From UBA1161 sp002311745 (GTDB taxonomy: Bacteria > Planctomycetota > Phycisphaerae > Tepidisphaerales > Tepidisphaeraceae), in assembly GCA_050018415.1 (NCBI GenBank), contig JBEKAB010000018.1, forward strand, positions 1 to 64,000: 64,000 bases of DNA, given 5' to 3'. Both the position numbers and the translations under genes were made by a program. The notes below the pieces were generated by a model. That model was given only the letters and a program-made list of their open reading frames with translations, did not search any database and was not told the DNA's origin. Positions 24,147 through 33,099 of the stretch are shown piece after piece (positions within the stretch are counted from its first letter, which is position 1; each line of letters starts with the position of its first letter).

Positions 24147-25745
24147 CTAATGCAGGGAATAAATCGTCCAGCCGCGGACTTTTTGGTCCGAGCCGACCTG
24201 AAGGATGATGCGCGCGGCGTCGAAGCGGTAGAGAATTGCCTGCCGCCCGGCCGTGACGTCGGTGGGCTGGCCGTAAATCGCCAAGACCTTTTGCAGATCA
24301 TCGCCGACGGCCAAGCCGCGCGAGGTGCGTCCGGCGTAGCCGCGGCGGGTGCAGTACGCCACAACCCAGCGATCGCCAATGTCTATGCGGTAGCCCTGCC
24401 ACGCGTCGGTTTGCTTGGAGCGAATGGTGATGTCGGGCACATCCGCGCTGAGCGAAGTCAGGCTGATCGTGTCGTAGGGCGGATCGTCCATGGGCTTGGC
24501 ATCTGTGGCCGTGGCGTTGGCGATCGATTCATCCGGCTGCGTGGTCGCGGGGGCGTGCCCGCTGGGCACGGGATGACCGGCCAGCACGTCGAGATTGATC
24601 CGCGCTAACTCTGCCGCGGCCGGCTGCGCTTTGGTAAACGCTTCGGTTGCTTCCCGGATCTTGTTCTGCCGCGCGTCGACGATCCCCAGCATGACCTGCG
24701 CGTCGGCGGCGCTGGCTGCGTCTTTCGCATCCGCCGCCACACGATCCGCCTCCTCCGCGAACGCCGCGGCAAGATTCTCTTTGCCCAGCAGATCGTAAAC
24801 GCCCGCCAGGTTCACGTACGCCGGCGCGTAATCCGGATCGCGCGTTTTGGCTTCGTCGAAGCATCGCTCGGCGTCGATGAGCAATTGATACGCCTTTCGC
24901 CGAGTCTGGTCGTCCAAACCGCGAGCTTCCACCTCGTCGCGGCGCAAGCGCGTGTCGGCATCCAACTCGAACGGGTAGACAAAGCGCGACAGATCCGCAT
25001 CACCGCGCAGAAGCTCCATCGCCTCCTGCGCCCGCGCCACGCCGGCGTTATTGAGAATCTCGCGGCTGGGGAAATCGCGGGCGATGAAATCGAAGCACAA
25101 CGCGGCCGCCTGGTATTGCCGCAACGCCAGGAGCTCGTTGCCCGCCTCGAAGACCGGGACCAGCCGCGAGAGTTTGCCCTGCGCTTCGCGAGCGATCCCC
25201 TCGCGCTCCTGCAAGCTCGGATATCCGGGCATGCTTTGGTAGCGGCGATAGATCGCCTCGATCAGCTTGGGAAACTGATCCAGCGTATCGAACCCGGCCA
25301 GGTATCCGTAATATCCGCCGAAATAATCCGCCTCCATTTCGCAGCGGAGGCGGTCCTGACTGTCCAGAACTTTAAGCTGCTGGCCCAAATCCGCCGGGAT
25401 GGAATTGCCAAATTCGTGCGTCCAGCCGTGGTGTCCGTAATAGTGGGCCAATTCGTGCCCGAGCAACGCCGCCAGAGCCGCGTCTGCATCGGGCATGGTG
25501 CCGCACAGATCGAACATGCGCTCGTCCAGGTCGATCTCGTGGCGGTCCGGCCAAAAGACGGCGACTTGGACGGAGGAGCGCAAGCGCAGTCGCGGCGGCG
25601 GCCGGCTGTCGCCGATCGCCTGAACCAGCCGATCATACACCTGCTGCGCCGCGGCCAATTTCTGCTCATGCGTCAACGCATCGGCGCGCGAGAAAGAAAT
25701 CGGCCACAGATAAACGCAAATGAACGCAGATAACGCGATTTTCAT
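24147..25745 (-). CDS. Exported M48-family metalloprotease with TPR region
   Basis: This 532-residue protein starts at ATG 25745 with a signal peptide (M-K-I-A-L-S-A-F-I-C-V-Y). The frame extends to 25790, but the added residues lie in a palindromic repeat. The zinc site is G-H-E-L-A-H-Y-Y-G-H (H97, E98, H101) with E-M-E-A-D-Y-F supplying the third ligand about 40 residues later. The middle part (about 180-390) is TPR-like. The C-terminal 100 residues form an unrecognised beta-rich domain. M48 proteins such as BepA act in envelope assembly or quality control; a similar periplasmic role is inferred. It is downstream of the HtrA-like protease gene on the same strand. Part of its signal peptide is encoded by the palindromic repeat at 25701-25787. 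Confidence 0.85.
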   Translation of the reverse strand: MKIALSAFICVYLWPISFSRADALTHEQKLAAAQQVYDRLVQAIGDSRPPPRLRLRSSVQVAVFWPDRHEIDLDERMFDLCGTMPDADAALAALLGHELAHYYGHHGWTHEFGNSIPADLGQQLKVLDSQDRLRCEMEADYFGGYYGYLAGFDTLDQFPKLIEAIYRRYQSMPGYPSLQEREGIAREAQGKLSRLVPVFEAGNELLALRQYQAAALCFDFIARDFPSREILNNAGVARAQEAMELLRGDADLSRFVYPFELDADTRLRRDEVEARGLDDQTRRKAYQLLIDAERCFDEAKTRDPDYAPAYVNLAGVYDLLGKENLAAAFAEEADRVAADAKDAASAADAQVMLGIVDARQNKIREATEAFTKAQPAAAELARINLDVLAGHPVPSGHAPATTQPDESIANATATDAKPMDDPPYDTISLTSLSADVPDITIRSKQTDAWQGYRIDIGDRWVVAYCTRRGYAGRTSRGLAVGDDLQKVLAIYGQPTDVTAGRQAILYRFDAARIILQVGSDQKVRGWTIYSLH

Positions 25746-25787
25746 TGCGCATTTCAACTGCATGCATCTGATTTTCATCTGTGGCCG
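25701..25787. repeat. Palindromic repeat (ATCTGTGGCCG class)
   Basis: CGGCCACAGAT (25701-25711) and ATCTGTGGCCG (25777-25787) are perfect 11-bp inverted copies, with further related ATCTG/CAGAT steps between them. It spans the 5' end of the M48 gene and encodes its I-C-V-Y-L-W-P-I segment. Confidence 0.75.
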
Positions 25788-25799
25788 CATTTTTCGCCG

Positions 25800-27389
25800 T
25801 CAATACAGCAGCGACCGGCTGAGCTTGCCCTCTTCACCGGAAAGCCAGACGCGCAGCACGCTGAGTTGGTCCTTGTCGCCGTGGACGCCCATGTCGATGC
25901 GGCCTTCCAGAGCCGCCAGGCGAACGGCGACGCCCAGGTCCTTCAGGTTGCCGGTTTTCCAGACGGAAACGGCCTTGCCCTGATCGTCGAACAATCCGAG
26001 GGCGATCAGCGTCTGCGTCGGCGGGGCCGGCGGGGCCGCCGGGGTCGCGGGCTTGTACGGCTGGAAGCCGGGCGTCGGACCGCCGAAGAGGAACTGCTGC
26101 AAGCGTGTGGGCTGCCGCTGGTCGTTGGGCGGCGTGGCTTGCAGGTGACCGAAAACCCCCGTCTGACTCTGATCTTGCGCCGCCGCCGCCACGCTCGGTC
26201 CGGCCCCGCCGGTGTTCTGCACGGTCACGCCGGCGTCGGTCTGACGCACCGTCCATCCCAGGCTGCCGAGGATGTGCTGCGCCCAGGCGCTTTCGCGATC
26301 CTGCGTCAATTCGTCGGTCTTGACGGCGACCTTGCTGGTGTGGCCGTTCTGGTCGAGCCAAACGGTGCAGGTGTCGCCCGGCCGCACCGCTTCCAGGGCG
26401 GCCAGGACTTCCTCGATGTTGTCGACCGACGCGTCGTTGACCTTGGTGACCACCGCCCCCTTGTACTGCGTCAGCGCCGCGGCGGCGGGGGAATCCGGCA
26501 GAACATCGTTGATGATCGGCTTGGCGCCGATGTCGACGAATTCCGGATCGGTGTTGGTGCGCGGGGCGCCGAAATCCTGGCTGAAACGCACGCCCAAAAA
26601 CGCCCGATGCACGCGGCCGGAGGCGATGATGTCATCCACCGCCCGGCTGGCAATGGCCGCCTCCAGGGCAAAGTTGATTTGCGGTTCGATGAAGTACTGG
26701 TTGAAGCGTTGGCGGATTTCGATGCCCGTGTTCATGCCCGCCACGTCGCCGCCTTCGTTCACCAGCGGCCCTCCGCTGTTGCCCCAGATGATCGTCGCCG
26801 TGCTCTCCAGGTAGCCGAATTTTCCCGTGCTGCCGGCGCGCACGCGGTTCAAACCGCCGACGATCCCGGACGAGATCGCATACGGATATTCGCCGTAGGG
26901 GTTGCCGATGGCGAAAACCTTTTCCCCCAAGCGAGGCGCATCGGTGGTGAACTTCAGGTTTACGATCTCCGGTCCGGGCGGCTTGTCGGCGAACTCCAGG
27001 ACCGCGATGTCGATGAACGAATCGGCCCCGACGACGTGCATGGGATATTTCGTCCGCGTCATGCTGAAGACCGCGACCGACCCCGCATCATCGGCGGCGC
27101 CTTCGATCACGTGGCAGTTGGTGACGATGTAATTCTTCCCGTTGCGCTGGACGCAAAACCCCGACCCGGACTCCATGGCTCCGCTGAGGTTCAGCAGCTT
27201 TTCGTAGGCGTCGGCCGCGCCAAAACCAAAGGGCTGGCTGTAATCCGCCGTTTTGTAGACGGCGACGGTCACCACACCGCCCAGGGCGTGCTCGAGCATG
27301 TCCGAATCGGACGCCGCCGCCGCACCGCCCACCCAAGCCCCCATCGCCATCGCCGCCGCCACCCACGCCAAAATCACACCGCTTTTCAT
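25800..27389 (-). CDS. HtrA/trypsin-like serine protease with PDZ region
   Basis: The periplasmic or surface protease has 529 residues. A signal peptide (to about residue 26, G-G-A-A-A-A) precedes a trypsin-fold domain with catalytic H93 (T-N-C-H-V-I), D127 (I-D-I-A-V-L-E) and S205 (W-G-N-S-G-G-P-L-V). A PDZ-like domain follows (about 245-345; F-L-G-V-R-F-S, A-V-V-T-K-V-N-D). The remaining 180 residues include a Pro/Ala-rich stretch and an unrecognised C-terminal domain. Family members degrade or refold damaged envelope proteins. GGGAGG is correctly spaced from ATG 27389; the frame extends to 27434 but without such a site. It is 54 bp upstream of the M48 gene, forming a two-protease unit. Confidence 0.9.
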   Translation of the reverse strand: MKSGVILAWVAAAMAMGAWVGGAAAASDSDMLEHALGGVVTVAVYKTADYSQPFGFGAADAYEKLLNLSGAMESGSGFCVQRNGKNYIVTNCHVIEGAADDAGSVAVFSMTRTKYPMHVVGADSFIDIAVLEFADKPPGPEIVNLKFTTDAPRLGEKVFAIGNPYGEYPYAISSGIVGGLNRVRAGSTGKFGYLESTATIIWGNSGGPLVNEGGDVAGMNTGIEIRQRFNQYFIEPQINFALEAAIASRAVDDIIASGRVHRAFLGVRFSQDFGAPRTNTDPEFVDIGAKPIINDVLPDSPAAAALTQYKGAVVTKVNDASVDNIEEVLAALEAVRPGDTCTVWLDQNGHTSKVAVKTDELTQDRESAWAQHILGSLGWTVRQTDAGVTVQNTGGAGPSVAAAAQDQSQTGVFGHLQATPPNDQRQPTRLQQFLFGGPTPGFQPYKPATPAAPPAPPTQTLIALGLFDDQGKAVSVWKTGNLKDLGVAVRLAALEGRIDMGVHGDKDQLSVLRVWLSGEEGKLSRSLLY

Positions 27390-27574
27390 TGCGTCCTCCC
27401 GCAAGAGGTTAAGAGCCGAAATGTACCATCCCACGACGCCGCAATATCATGGTTTGGCCGGCGCGGTTTGCAAGGAAAATTGCGCCCGCCGGCGGCCGCC
27501 GGGACCCTCAGACGCGCCGGGCCGTCGAATCTTGCACCATTTACCGATCCGCCCTCGGCGGAGAGAATGCCTCC

Positions 27575-29215
27575 ATGGCCCAAAGCAGCGACCTTTTCCT
27601 GGCGGTCTTTAATGCCGGCGTACAGGCCATGCGCCGCGATCTGCACGGCCCCCTGCTGAGCATCGGACGCGCCCCCGAATGCGACATCCAATTGGAAAGC
27701 ACTCGGGTCTCCCGGCGTCACGCCGAGCTGTCCTGCGACGCCGACGGCCGCTGGACCGTCCACGACCTGGGCAGCCGCAACGGCACTCGCGTCAACGGCC
27801 AACTGATTAGCGAGCAAACCATCCAGATCGGCGATCACATCGAGATCGGCGGGTTCGAATTGGTGATTCGTTCCCGCAGTGTCGAGGACGGCGGTCTGAA
27901 CACGATTTGGTCCAGCCACGAAGGAGCAACGACGGTCTTCACGACCTTGGCCGCGGCGTCGGCGCCCCGGATCGACCAATCCCACCTCGCCCTGGTCGCC
28001 GCGCTGGGCGCGAAGCTGCTGGACATCCCCGATGCGCAGCAACGCATGACCCTGCTCTGCCGCACGCTGGTGGAACCGCTCTTCCGTTGCGATAGCGCCG
28101 TGGTTTTGCGCGTCGACCGCGCCGATGCCCAACAGCCGCCGCAGATGCTCTGTCCGCTGCAACTTCGCATCGGCAGCGCCCCATCGGCGGCCCCGGCGAC
28201 GCCCGCGCAGGTTCCGCGGGCGGTTGTCGAGGCGGCCATCGCCAGCCAGCAGCCGATCCTTTCCGGCGGCGAACCAAACGAGCACGATATCGCCGCCATC
28301 GTCTGCCCTCTTCACGTCGAGACCAGCCAGGCGGATGTTCTGTACGTCACCGTGGGGCGGCAGCACGGCACGGTGGATTGGCTGGCCCTGGTGGCTTTGG
28401 CCGCCGAGCAGTTCAAAAAGGCACAGTTGCAGATCGAAGCCCGGCAAACCGTGCACGCCAACGCCGCGTTGCAGCACGACCTCCAAAAAGCGCGACAGAT
28501 GCAACTATCGCTGGTGCCCAAGAACCCGGCCGTGTCGGGGCTGGAGATCGCCATCGGATTTGAGCCGTGCCACTGGGTGGGCGGCGATTACGCCAACGTC
28601 CTGCCCACCCCCGATGGCAACGTCTTCCTGGCCATCGCGGATGTCAGCGGCAAGGGCATGGCCGCCGCCATGGTCGCCTCCGGCGTCCACAGCATGGTCC
28701 ACTCGGCCATCCGCGCGGGCACATCACTCGAAGACCTCGCCCGCAGCCTCAACCAATTCCTTCTGGAATCGATGGACCGGCAAAGCTTCGTGACCATGAT
28801 CGGCGCCCTCTTCGACCCGCGTACGGGAAAAGCCCAATGCGTCAACGCCGGCCACCCACCCATGCTGATCGTTTCCGCCGACGGCTCCGTGCAGCAAACG
28901 CGCTACGGTCACAACCCGCCCCTGGGCGTGATGCCCTTGGACGTCGAGTTGGACTGGATCGAGCTGCAACCGGGGCAACTTTTGGCGATGTTCACCGACG
29001 GCCTCAGCGAGCTGCGTGACACGCACGGCAAAATGCTGGGCCTGGACGGGATCGAGCAGCGCCTCTCCGCCCTGTATCGCGCCGCTCCGCAAGCGCCGCT
29101 GAACGACTTGTGCAATCAATTGAACCAGGCGCTGGACGAAATTCGCGGCCCCGTTGCCGCCACCGACGACCGCTCGTTCATCCTGGCAAGAAGAGAGCGG
29201 CCTCCTGAGGAATGA
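27575..29215 (+). CDS. FHA-GAF-PP2C (SpoIIE-type) phosphatase
   Basis: The cytoplasmic signalling protein has 546 residues. The FHA domain is at about 20-100 (S-I-G-R-A-P, S-R-R-H-A-E-L, D-L-G-S-R-N-G-T), expected to bind phosphothreonine. A GAF-like region follows (about 130-290). The C-terminal PP2C/SpoIIE phosphatase (about 315-540) has G-G-D-Y-A-N-V, D-V-S-G-K-G-M-A-A-A, T-D-G-L-S-E and D-D-R-S, giving the metal-binding Asp set. Such proteins dephosphorylate anti-anti-sigma factors or kinase substrates. ATG 27575 has GGAGAG about 10 nt upstream; the frame is open to 27449 without a better start. Its own stop codon lies in the palindrome starting at 29211. The kinase downstream is a natural partner. 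Confidence 0.9.
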   Translation: MAQSSDLFLAVFNAGVQAMRRDLHGPLLSIGRAPECDIQLESTRVSRRHAELSCDADGRWTVHDLGSRNGTRVNGQLISEQTIQIGDHIEIGGFELVIRSRSVEDGGLNTIWSSHEGATTVFTTLAAASAPRIDQSHLALVAALGAKLLDIPDAQQRMTLLCRTLVEPLFRCDSAVVLRVDRADAQQPPQMLCPLQLRIGSAPSAAPATPAQVPRAVVEAAIASQQPILSGGEPNEHDIAAIVCPLHVETSQADVLYVTVGRQHGTVDWLALVALAAEQFKKAQLQIEARQTVHANAALQHDLQKARQMQLSLVPKNPAVSGLEIAIGFEPCHWVGGDYANVLPTPDGNVFLAIADVSGKGMAAAMVASGVHSMVHSAIRAGTSLEDLARSLNQFLLESMDRQSFVTMIGALFDPRTGKAQCVNAGHPPMLIVSADGSVQQTRYGHNPPLGVMPLDVELDWIELQPGQLLAMFTDGLSELRDTHGKMLGLDGIEQRLSALYRAAPQAPLNDLCNQLNQALDEIRGPVAATDDRSFILARRERPPEE

Positions 29216-29334
29216 CGAAATTCGAATGACGAATGACGAATCAATGACGAATGACCAAATGACAACGAACACGGGCAATTCGGACATTCGTCATTGGAAT
29301 TTGATTCGTCATTCGTCATTCGAATTTCGTCATT
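29211..29334. repeat. Palindromic repeat (AATGACGAA class)
   Basis: The left arm 29211-29253 is built of AATGACGAA/GAATGACGA steps; the right arm 29285-29334 is its reverse complement except for an inserted 7-bp segment (GGAATTT). The loop is about 31 nt. The arm starts on the stop codon of the phosphatase gene (TGA 29213-29215) and fills the gap to the kinase gene. Confidence 0.85.
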
Positions 29335-29348
29335 AACGTATTACGCCC

Positions 29349-31475
29349 ATGTGCGCCAATCAGATTAATCTCATCAACATCCCCGAGCCGTTTGCATCGG
29401 CCAGCCGTGACGGGCGATGGGCGGATGTCGCCGATGCGCCAGCCGATTCACCCCCCGCGCTTTACGCCCGCGCCCAGGCGAGGCTGAACCTCGGGCGCGA
29501 CGCCGAGGCGCGCGCCGATTTCGAAGCCGCGGCCGGCGAGCTGGGCAATTGGTGCCGCATCGAGTTGGCGTTTCTCGATCTGCGCCAGCGCCGCGACGTG
29601 CATCAGGCCCTGGCCGTCGCCCTGGACGTGATCAGCGAGGCGCCGCCGCCGTCGGCGCTGGCGGCCCGGGCGTATCACGTGGCCGGCTTGGCCGAAGGAA
29701 AACTGCGCCGCAGCGGCCCCGCCATCGATCTGCTGCTCAAATCCGTGCGAGCCTACCGGCAACTGAAGGATTTCGCCGCCCGCGCCCAGGTTTACGACAC
29801 GCTCGGCTCGGTGGAAGCGGCCCGCGGACGCCTGGATTTCGCCCTGCATTTTTACGCCCTGTCCCTGGTCGACAAGACGCTGCTTCAGGACAAATCCGGG
29901 ATCGCCATCACGCTGGGGAACATCGGGCGCGCGCATCTGCGCTTGGGGCGCTTCGAGGATGCCCTGGAATGTTTCGACCGCGATCTGGTCCTGGCCCGGC
30001 AGATCGGCGACGCCCGCGGCGAAGCCCGCATGCACGAGGACATCGGCCGCACGCATTTGGCCGCCGGCGACGCCCCCGCCGCCGAAACCGCCCTGCAAAA
30101 ATGCATCGACCTGTCCCAAACCCACGGCTATCACGACCTGGCCTTCTTCGCCTACAAGGACCTGGCGCTGCTGCGCATATCCCAAAACCGTCTGAATGAA
30201 GCGGCGGCGGCGCTGGATGAAGCGCAGAAATTTCTGTCCGAGGGCGGCGAACCCTACCTGCAAGATGTGCTCGCAGCCGCGCGCGGCGAGCTGGCGCTGG
30301 CCCTGGACCAGCCCGAAGCGGTCAAGTTGCTCGAGGAGGCGGTCGCCGCGTTCGTCAAGGCCGATCTTCCGGACCTGGAAATCCCCACGCGCATCCTGCT
30401 GGCCCGGGCCCTGGCCAGGCAAAAATTCAAGGCGACGGCCGAAGATTGCCTGCTCAAAGGAATGCAGCGGGCCCGCACTGACGGCTACGCGCGATACCTG
30501 CCCGTCCTCAAGCAGGAAATGACCCGCCTGGAGCTCAGCCAGGGAATCATCGAGGAAAAGAACCGCCCGATCGTGCAAAGCGGCCCGGAGGCCGAAGGCG
30601 CACCCGATGGCTACGTGATTTTGCAGCGTCTGGGGGGCGGCGGCTTCGGCGAAGTCTTTCGCGCCTACGATCCCCTGGCCGCCTGCGACGTGGCCCTCAA
30701 ACGCTTCCGCCTGGCCAAACTCTACGACCTGCGCCGCCGAAAAGCCCTGATCGCCTCCGCCAAAGTCGAATTGGAAGCCGCCTCCCGCGTGCGCCATCCC
30801 GGCGTCGTGCGCGTGCGCACCATCGGCTTCGACGAACAGGATGAGCTTTACCTGGTCTGCGATTTTGTGCAGGGCACGTCTCTGCGCACGCTCATGGAGC
30901 GCGCCAGCCATCCCGCGGCGGGCATCGTCCTGCGCTACATGGAACTGATCGCCAGCGCCCTATCGGCCCTGCACGACGCGGGCGTGGTGCACCGCGACCT
31001 CAAGCCCGAAAACGTCATCGTGACCGCCGATTCGCTTCCGGTCTTGCTGGATTTCGGCATCGCGCACGTGTCGCGCTCGACGGCAAGCGCACCCCTGTCC
31101 GCCGCCGGGACGCCCGCATACATGGCGCCGGAGCAGGCCAAAGGCGCCGCCGTCGACGCCCGCGCCGACCTGTACGCCCTGGGCGTCATCGCCTACGAGT
31201 GGCTGGCCTGTGATCTGCCCGTTCATCCCATAAGCACCGATCTGCGGCAAATCGCCCTGGAACTGCTGTCGCAGCAACCGATCCCGCTCATCAATCGCCA
31301 GCCGAATCTGGATGAGGAACTTTGCGCACTGGTGATGTCGATGCTGGCCAAGGACCCATCGCAGAGACCGCCCAGCGCGGCCGCCGTGGTCGACGCCTGC
31401 CGACGGCTGAGCAACAAGCCGCACCCCGCCCCGCGCCAGGCTGCTCCGGTCGCCACAGAGCCGGATGTGAAGTGA
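29349..31475 (+). CDS. Hanks-type Ser/Thr protein kinase with N-terminal TPRs
   Basis: The predicted soluble kinase has 708 residues. Residues about 30-400 form a TPR solenoid (repeated A-x-x-x-L-G-x-x-x-x-x-x-G motifs). The kinase domain (about 420-685) has the glycine loop R-L-G-G-G-G-F-G-E-V, V-A-L-K, H-R-D-L-K-P-E-N, D-F-G and A-P-E-Q, so all catalytic residues are present. No transmembrane segment is seen. This order (TPR then kinase) is the reverse of the kinase at 33438. It lies 133 bp downstream of the FHA-phosphatase gene, suggesting a kinase/phosphatase pair; the FHA domain could read its phosphothreonines (inference). Confidence 0.92.
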   Translation: MCANQINLINIPEPFASASRDGRWADVADAPADSPPALYARAQARLNLGRDAEARADFEAAAGELGNWCRIELAFLDLRQRRDVHQALAVALDVISEAPPPSALAARAYHVAGLAEGKLRRSGPAIDLLLKSVRAYRQLKDFAARAQVYDTLGSVEAARGRLDFALHFYALSLVDKTLLQDKSGIAITLGNIGRAHLRLGRFEDALECFDRDLVLARQIGDARGEARMHEDIGRTHLAAGDAPAAETALQKCIDLSQTHGYHDLAFFAYKDLALLRISQNRLNEAAAALDEAQKFLSEGGEPYLQDVLAAARGELALALDQPEAVKLLEEAVAAFVKADLPDLEIPTRILLARALARQKFKATAEDCLLKGMQRARTDGYARYLPVLKQEMTRLELSQGIIEEKNRPIVQSGPEAEGAPDGYVILQRLGGGGFGEVFRAYDPLAACDVALKRFRLAKLYDLRRRKALIASAKVELEAASRVRHPGVVRVRTIGFDEQDELYLVCDFVQGTSLRTLMERASHPAAGIVLRYMELIASALSALHDAGVVHRDLKPENVIVTADSLPVLLDFGIAHVSRSTASAPLSAAGTPAYMAPEQAKGAAVDARADLYALGVIAYEWLACDLPVHPISTDLRQIALELLSQQPIPLINRQPNLDEELCALVMSMLAKDPSQRPPSAAAVVDACRRLSNKPHPAPRQAAPVATEPDVK

Positions 31476-31520
31476 ATCGTCGGCGCGCCGCGCTGGCTGG
31501 CCAAATCGGCTTCGCCGCCG

Positions 31521-31526
31521 TAATCT
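31521..31526 (+). promoter_or_regulatory. -10-like element before uppP
   Basis: TAATCT ends 7 nt before ATG 31534; the -35 region (CTGGCC) is weak. It is one of six genes here with this geometry. Confidence 0.35.
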
Positions 31527-31533
31527 TCCCGCC

Positions 31534-32445
31534 ATGAACATGACCATGTCGCAAACTCTTTTTCTGGGAGCGCTGCAGGGCGTCGCCGAACTGTTTCCCA
31601 TCAGCAGCCTCGCCCAGATCATCCTCTTGCCCGACATGCTGGGATGGAATCTCGATGAAAAGAACAAGGATTTTTTGGCATTTACGGTGGCGCTTCACCT
31701 GGCGACGGCAACCGCCCTGGTGATTTATTTCTGGAGGGACTGGTGGGCCGTGCTGTTGGCCTACGCCGGCAGTTTCAAGCGGAGGCAACTGGTCTACGAC
31801 GAACAGAGCAAGTTCGCCTGGCTGCTGGTGGCCGGCACCATCGTCGTCGGGCTGGTCGGACTGATCTTCGAGAAAAAACTGCGCGTGCTATTCGAGGAAA
31901 AGCGGTGGGCCTGGGTGGTCGCCGTCGTCTTGGTTCTCAATGGATTCATGATGCTCGGCGCGGACGCGCTCAAACGCCGTGCCAGCTCAGCCGAAGACCC
32001 GGACAACAAGCAAGGCCCGCACACCGCCGACCCCTCAACCGACGTCGCCAGCCAACGCAAAAGCGCCCACGAGATGACCTTCATCGAAGGCGCAGCCGTC
32101 GGCGCCACGCAGACCCTGGCGCTGATACCAGGAATCTCGCGCAGCGGCATCACCATCGTCGCCGGACTTTTAGCGGGCCTCAGCTACAAGGAAGCTTCTC
32201 GCTTTTCCTTCATGCTGGCCACGCCGGTCATCGGCCTGGCCGCTATCTTGAAAGTGCCCACCCTCTTTGCCCCCGAGGCCCGGCAGGTTTTGGTGCAGAC
32301 CATTCCCTCCGCGATCCTGGCCGGCGTCGCGGCGTATCTGAGCACCAAATTCCTGATGCGCTATTTCCAACACCATCGCCTCGGCCCGTTCGGGTGGTTC
32401 TGCATCGCCTTCGGCCTTTTCGCTCTGGTCATGCTGCGCCATTAA
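31534..32445 (+). CDS. uppP: Undecaprenyl-diphosphatase (BacA family)
   Basis: UppP recycles undecaprenyl pyrophosphate, the lipid carrier for peptidoglycan and surface glycans, at the inner membrane. The 303-residue polytopic protein has both family signatures: Q-G-V-A-E-L-F-P-I-S-S near residue 15-25 and P-G-I-S-R-S-G-I-T. The usual S-S-T-G-H histidine is replaced here (S-S-L-A-Q, Q28), which is unusual because this His is implicated in catalysis in E. coli. A hydrophilic insert of about 35 residues (near 150-185) separates the two halves. The surrounding fit is otherwise good. Peptidoglycan precursor use elsewhere in the window supports the role. Confidence 0.85.
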   Translation: MNMTMSQTLFLGALQGVAELFPISSLAQIILLPDMLGWNLDEKNKDFLAFTVALHLATATALVIYFWRDWWAVLLAYAGSFKRRQLVYDEQSKFAWLLVAGTIVVGLVGLIFEKKLRVLFEEKRWAWVVAVVLVLNGFMMLGADALKRRASSAEDPDNKQGPHTADPSTDVASQRKSAHEMTFIEGAAVGATQTLALIPGISRSGITIVAGLLAGLSYKEASRFSFMLATPVIGLAAILKVPTLFAPEARQVLVQTIPSAILAGVAAYLSTKFLMRYFQHHRLGPFGWFCIAFGLFALVMLRH

Positions 32446-32455
32446 GATTCCCGAC

Positions 32456-32986
32456 ATGCCCGCCTCGCGCCGCAGCCTCTTGGTGCCCCGCATCCTGGCT
32501 GCACTGCTTCTGCTCGCCGCGGGCGCCAAAACCTACCAAGCGTTGCACGGCACCCCGATTTCCGTCGTGCTGCTGGTTCAATCATCCCTGGAAGCCATCC
32601 TGGCCCTGTGGCTGGCCAGCGGCGTTGCCGCCCGCCAGGCCGCGGCCATCGCCCTAATCGTGTTCACGCTCTTCGCCTTGGTGTCCCTCGTCGAGGTTTA
32701 CACCGGCAAAAGTTCCTGCGCATGTTTCGGACCTTTGCAGGTGCCGCCGGTGGTCACTTTTCTTTTGGATTTAGCGATCGTCTACGTGCTGATCGTGCAG
32801 CGGCCCCAGGAGCCGCTGCTGGGTCCAACGCTACCGCGCCGTCTGCTCAAATGCGTTTGCATCCTGTGCGTCGGCTTAGCCGCCCTGAGCGTCGCTTGGC
32901 GTCGGCACCAGGAGCGCTCGCCGATGCCCGTCCAGGTATTTCCGCCCGCGGCAACCGCGCCGTCTTCCAGTTCGCCGAGTCGATGA
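32456..32986 (+). CDS. MauE/DoxX-like membrane protein
   Basis: This small inner-membrane protein (176 residues) has four predicted helices, matching the MauE/DoxX redox-associated family. The hallmark C-x-C-F-G motif (S-C-A-C-F-G) follows the second helix pair, then a V-P-P-V-V-T-F-L-L-D-L-A-I helix. MauE-like proteins are thought to help disulphide formation or electron transfer; the partner here is unknown. The N-terminus is R-R-S then hydrophobic. A TAAGAT element overlaps the uppP stop and ends 7 nt before the ATG. The last 30 residues are Pro/Ser/Ala-rich. Confidence 0.75.
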   Translation: MPASRRSLLVPRILAALLLLAAGAKTYQALHGTPISVVLLVQSSLEAILALWLASGVAARQAAAIALIVFTLFALVSLVEVYTGKSSCACFGPLQVPPVVTFLLDLAIVYVLIVQRPQEPLLGPTLPRRLLKCVCILCVGLAALSVAWRRHQERSPMPVQVFPPAATAPSSSSPSR

Positions 32987-32999
32987 GTCGATGTACAAT
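32971..32999 (+). promoter_or_regulatory. Promoter of tRNA-Leu
   Basis: TTCGCC (32971-32976), 17-bp spacer, TACAAT (32994-32999), 11 nt before the tRNA. It overlaps the 3' end of the MauE-like gene. Confidence 0.5.
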
Positions 33000-33010
33000 T
33001 TGCCCGCAGC

Positions 33011-33095
33011 GCCCCCGTGGCGGAAAGGCAGACGCTACGGACTTAAAATCCGTTGGGCCGCAAGGCCCGTGTGAGTTCGATTCTCACCGGGGGCA
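33011..33095 (+). tRNA. tRNA-Leu (UAA)
   Basis: This 85-nt class II tRNA has acceptor stem GCCCCCG with CGGGGGC, a long variable arm, anticodon loop CTTAAAA giving TAA at 33044-33046, T arm GAGTTCGATTCTC and discriminator A. It decodes UUA. Confidence 0.95.
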
Positions 33096-33099
33096 TTCC

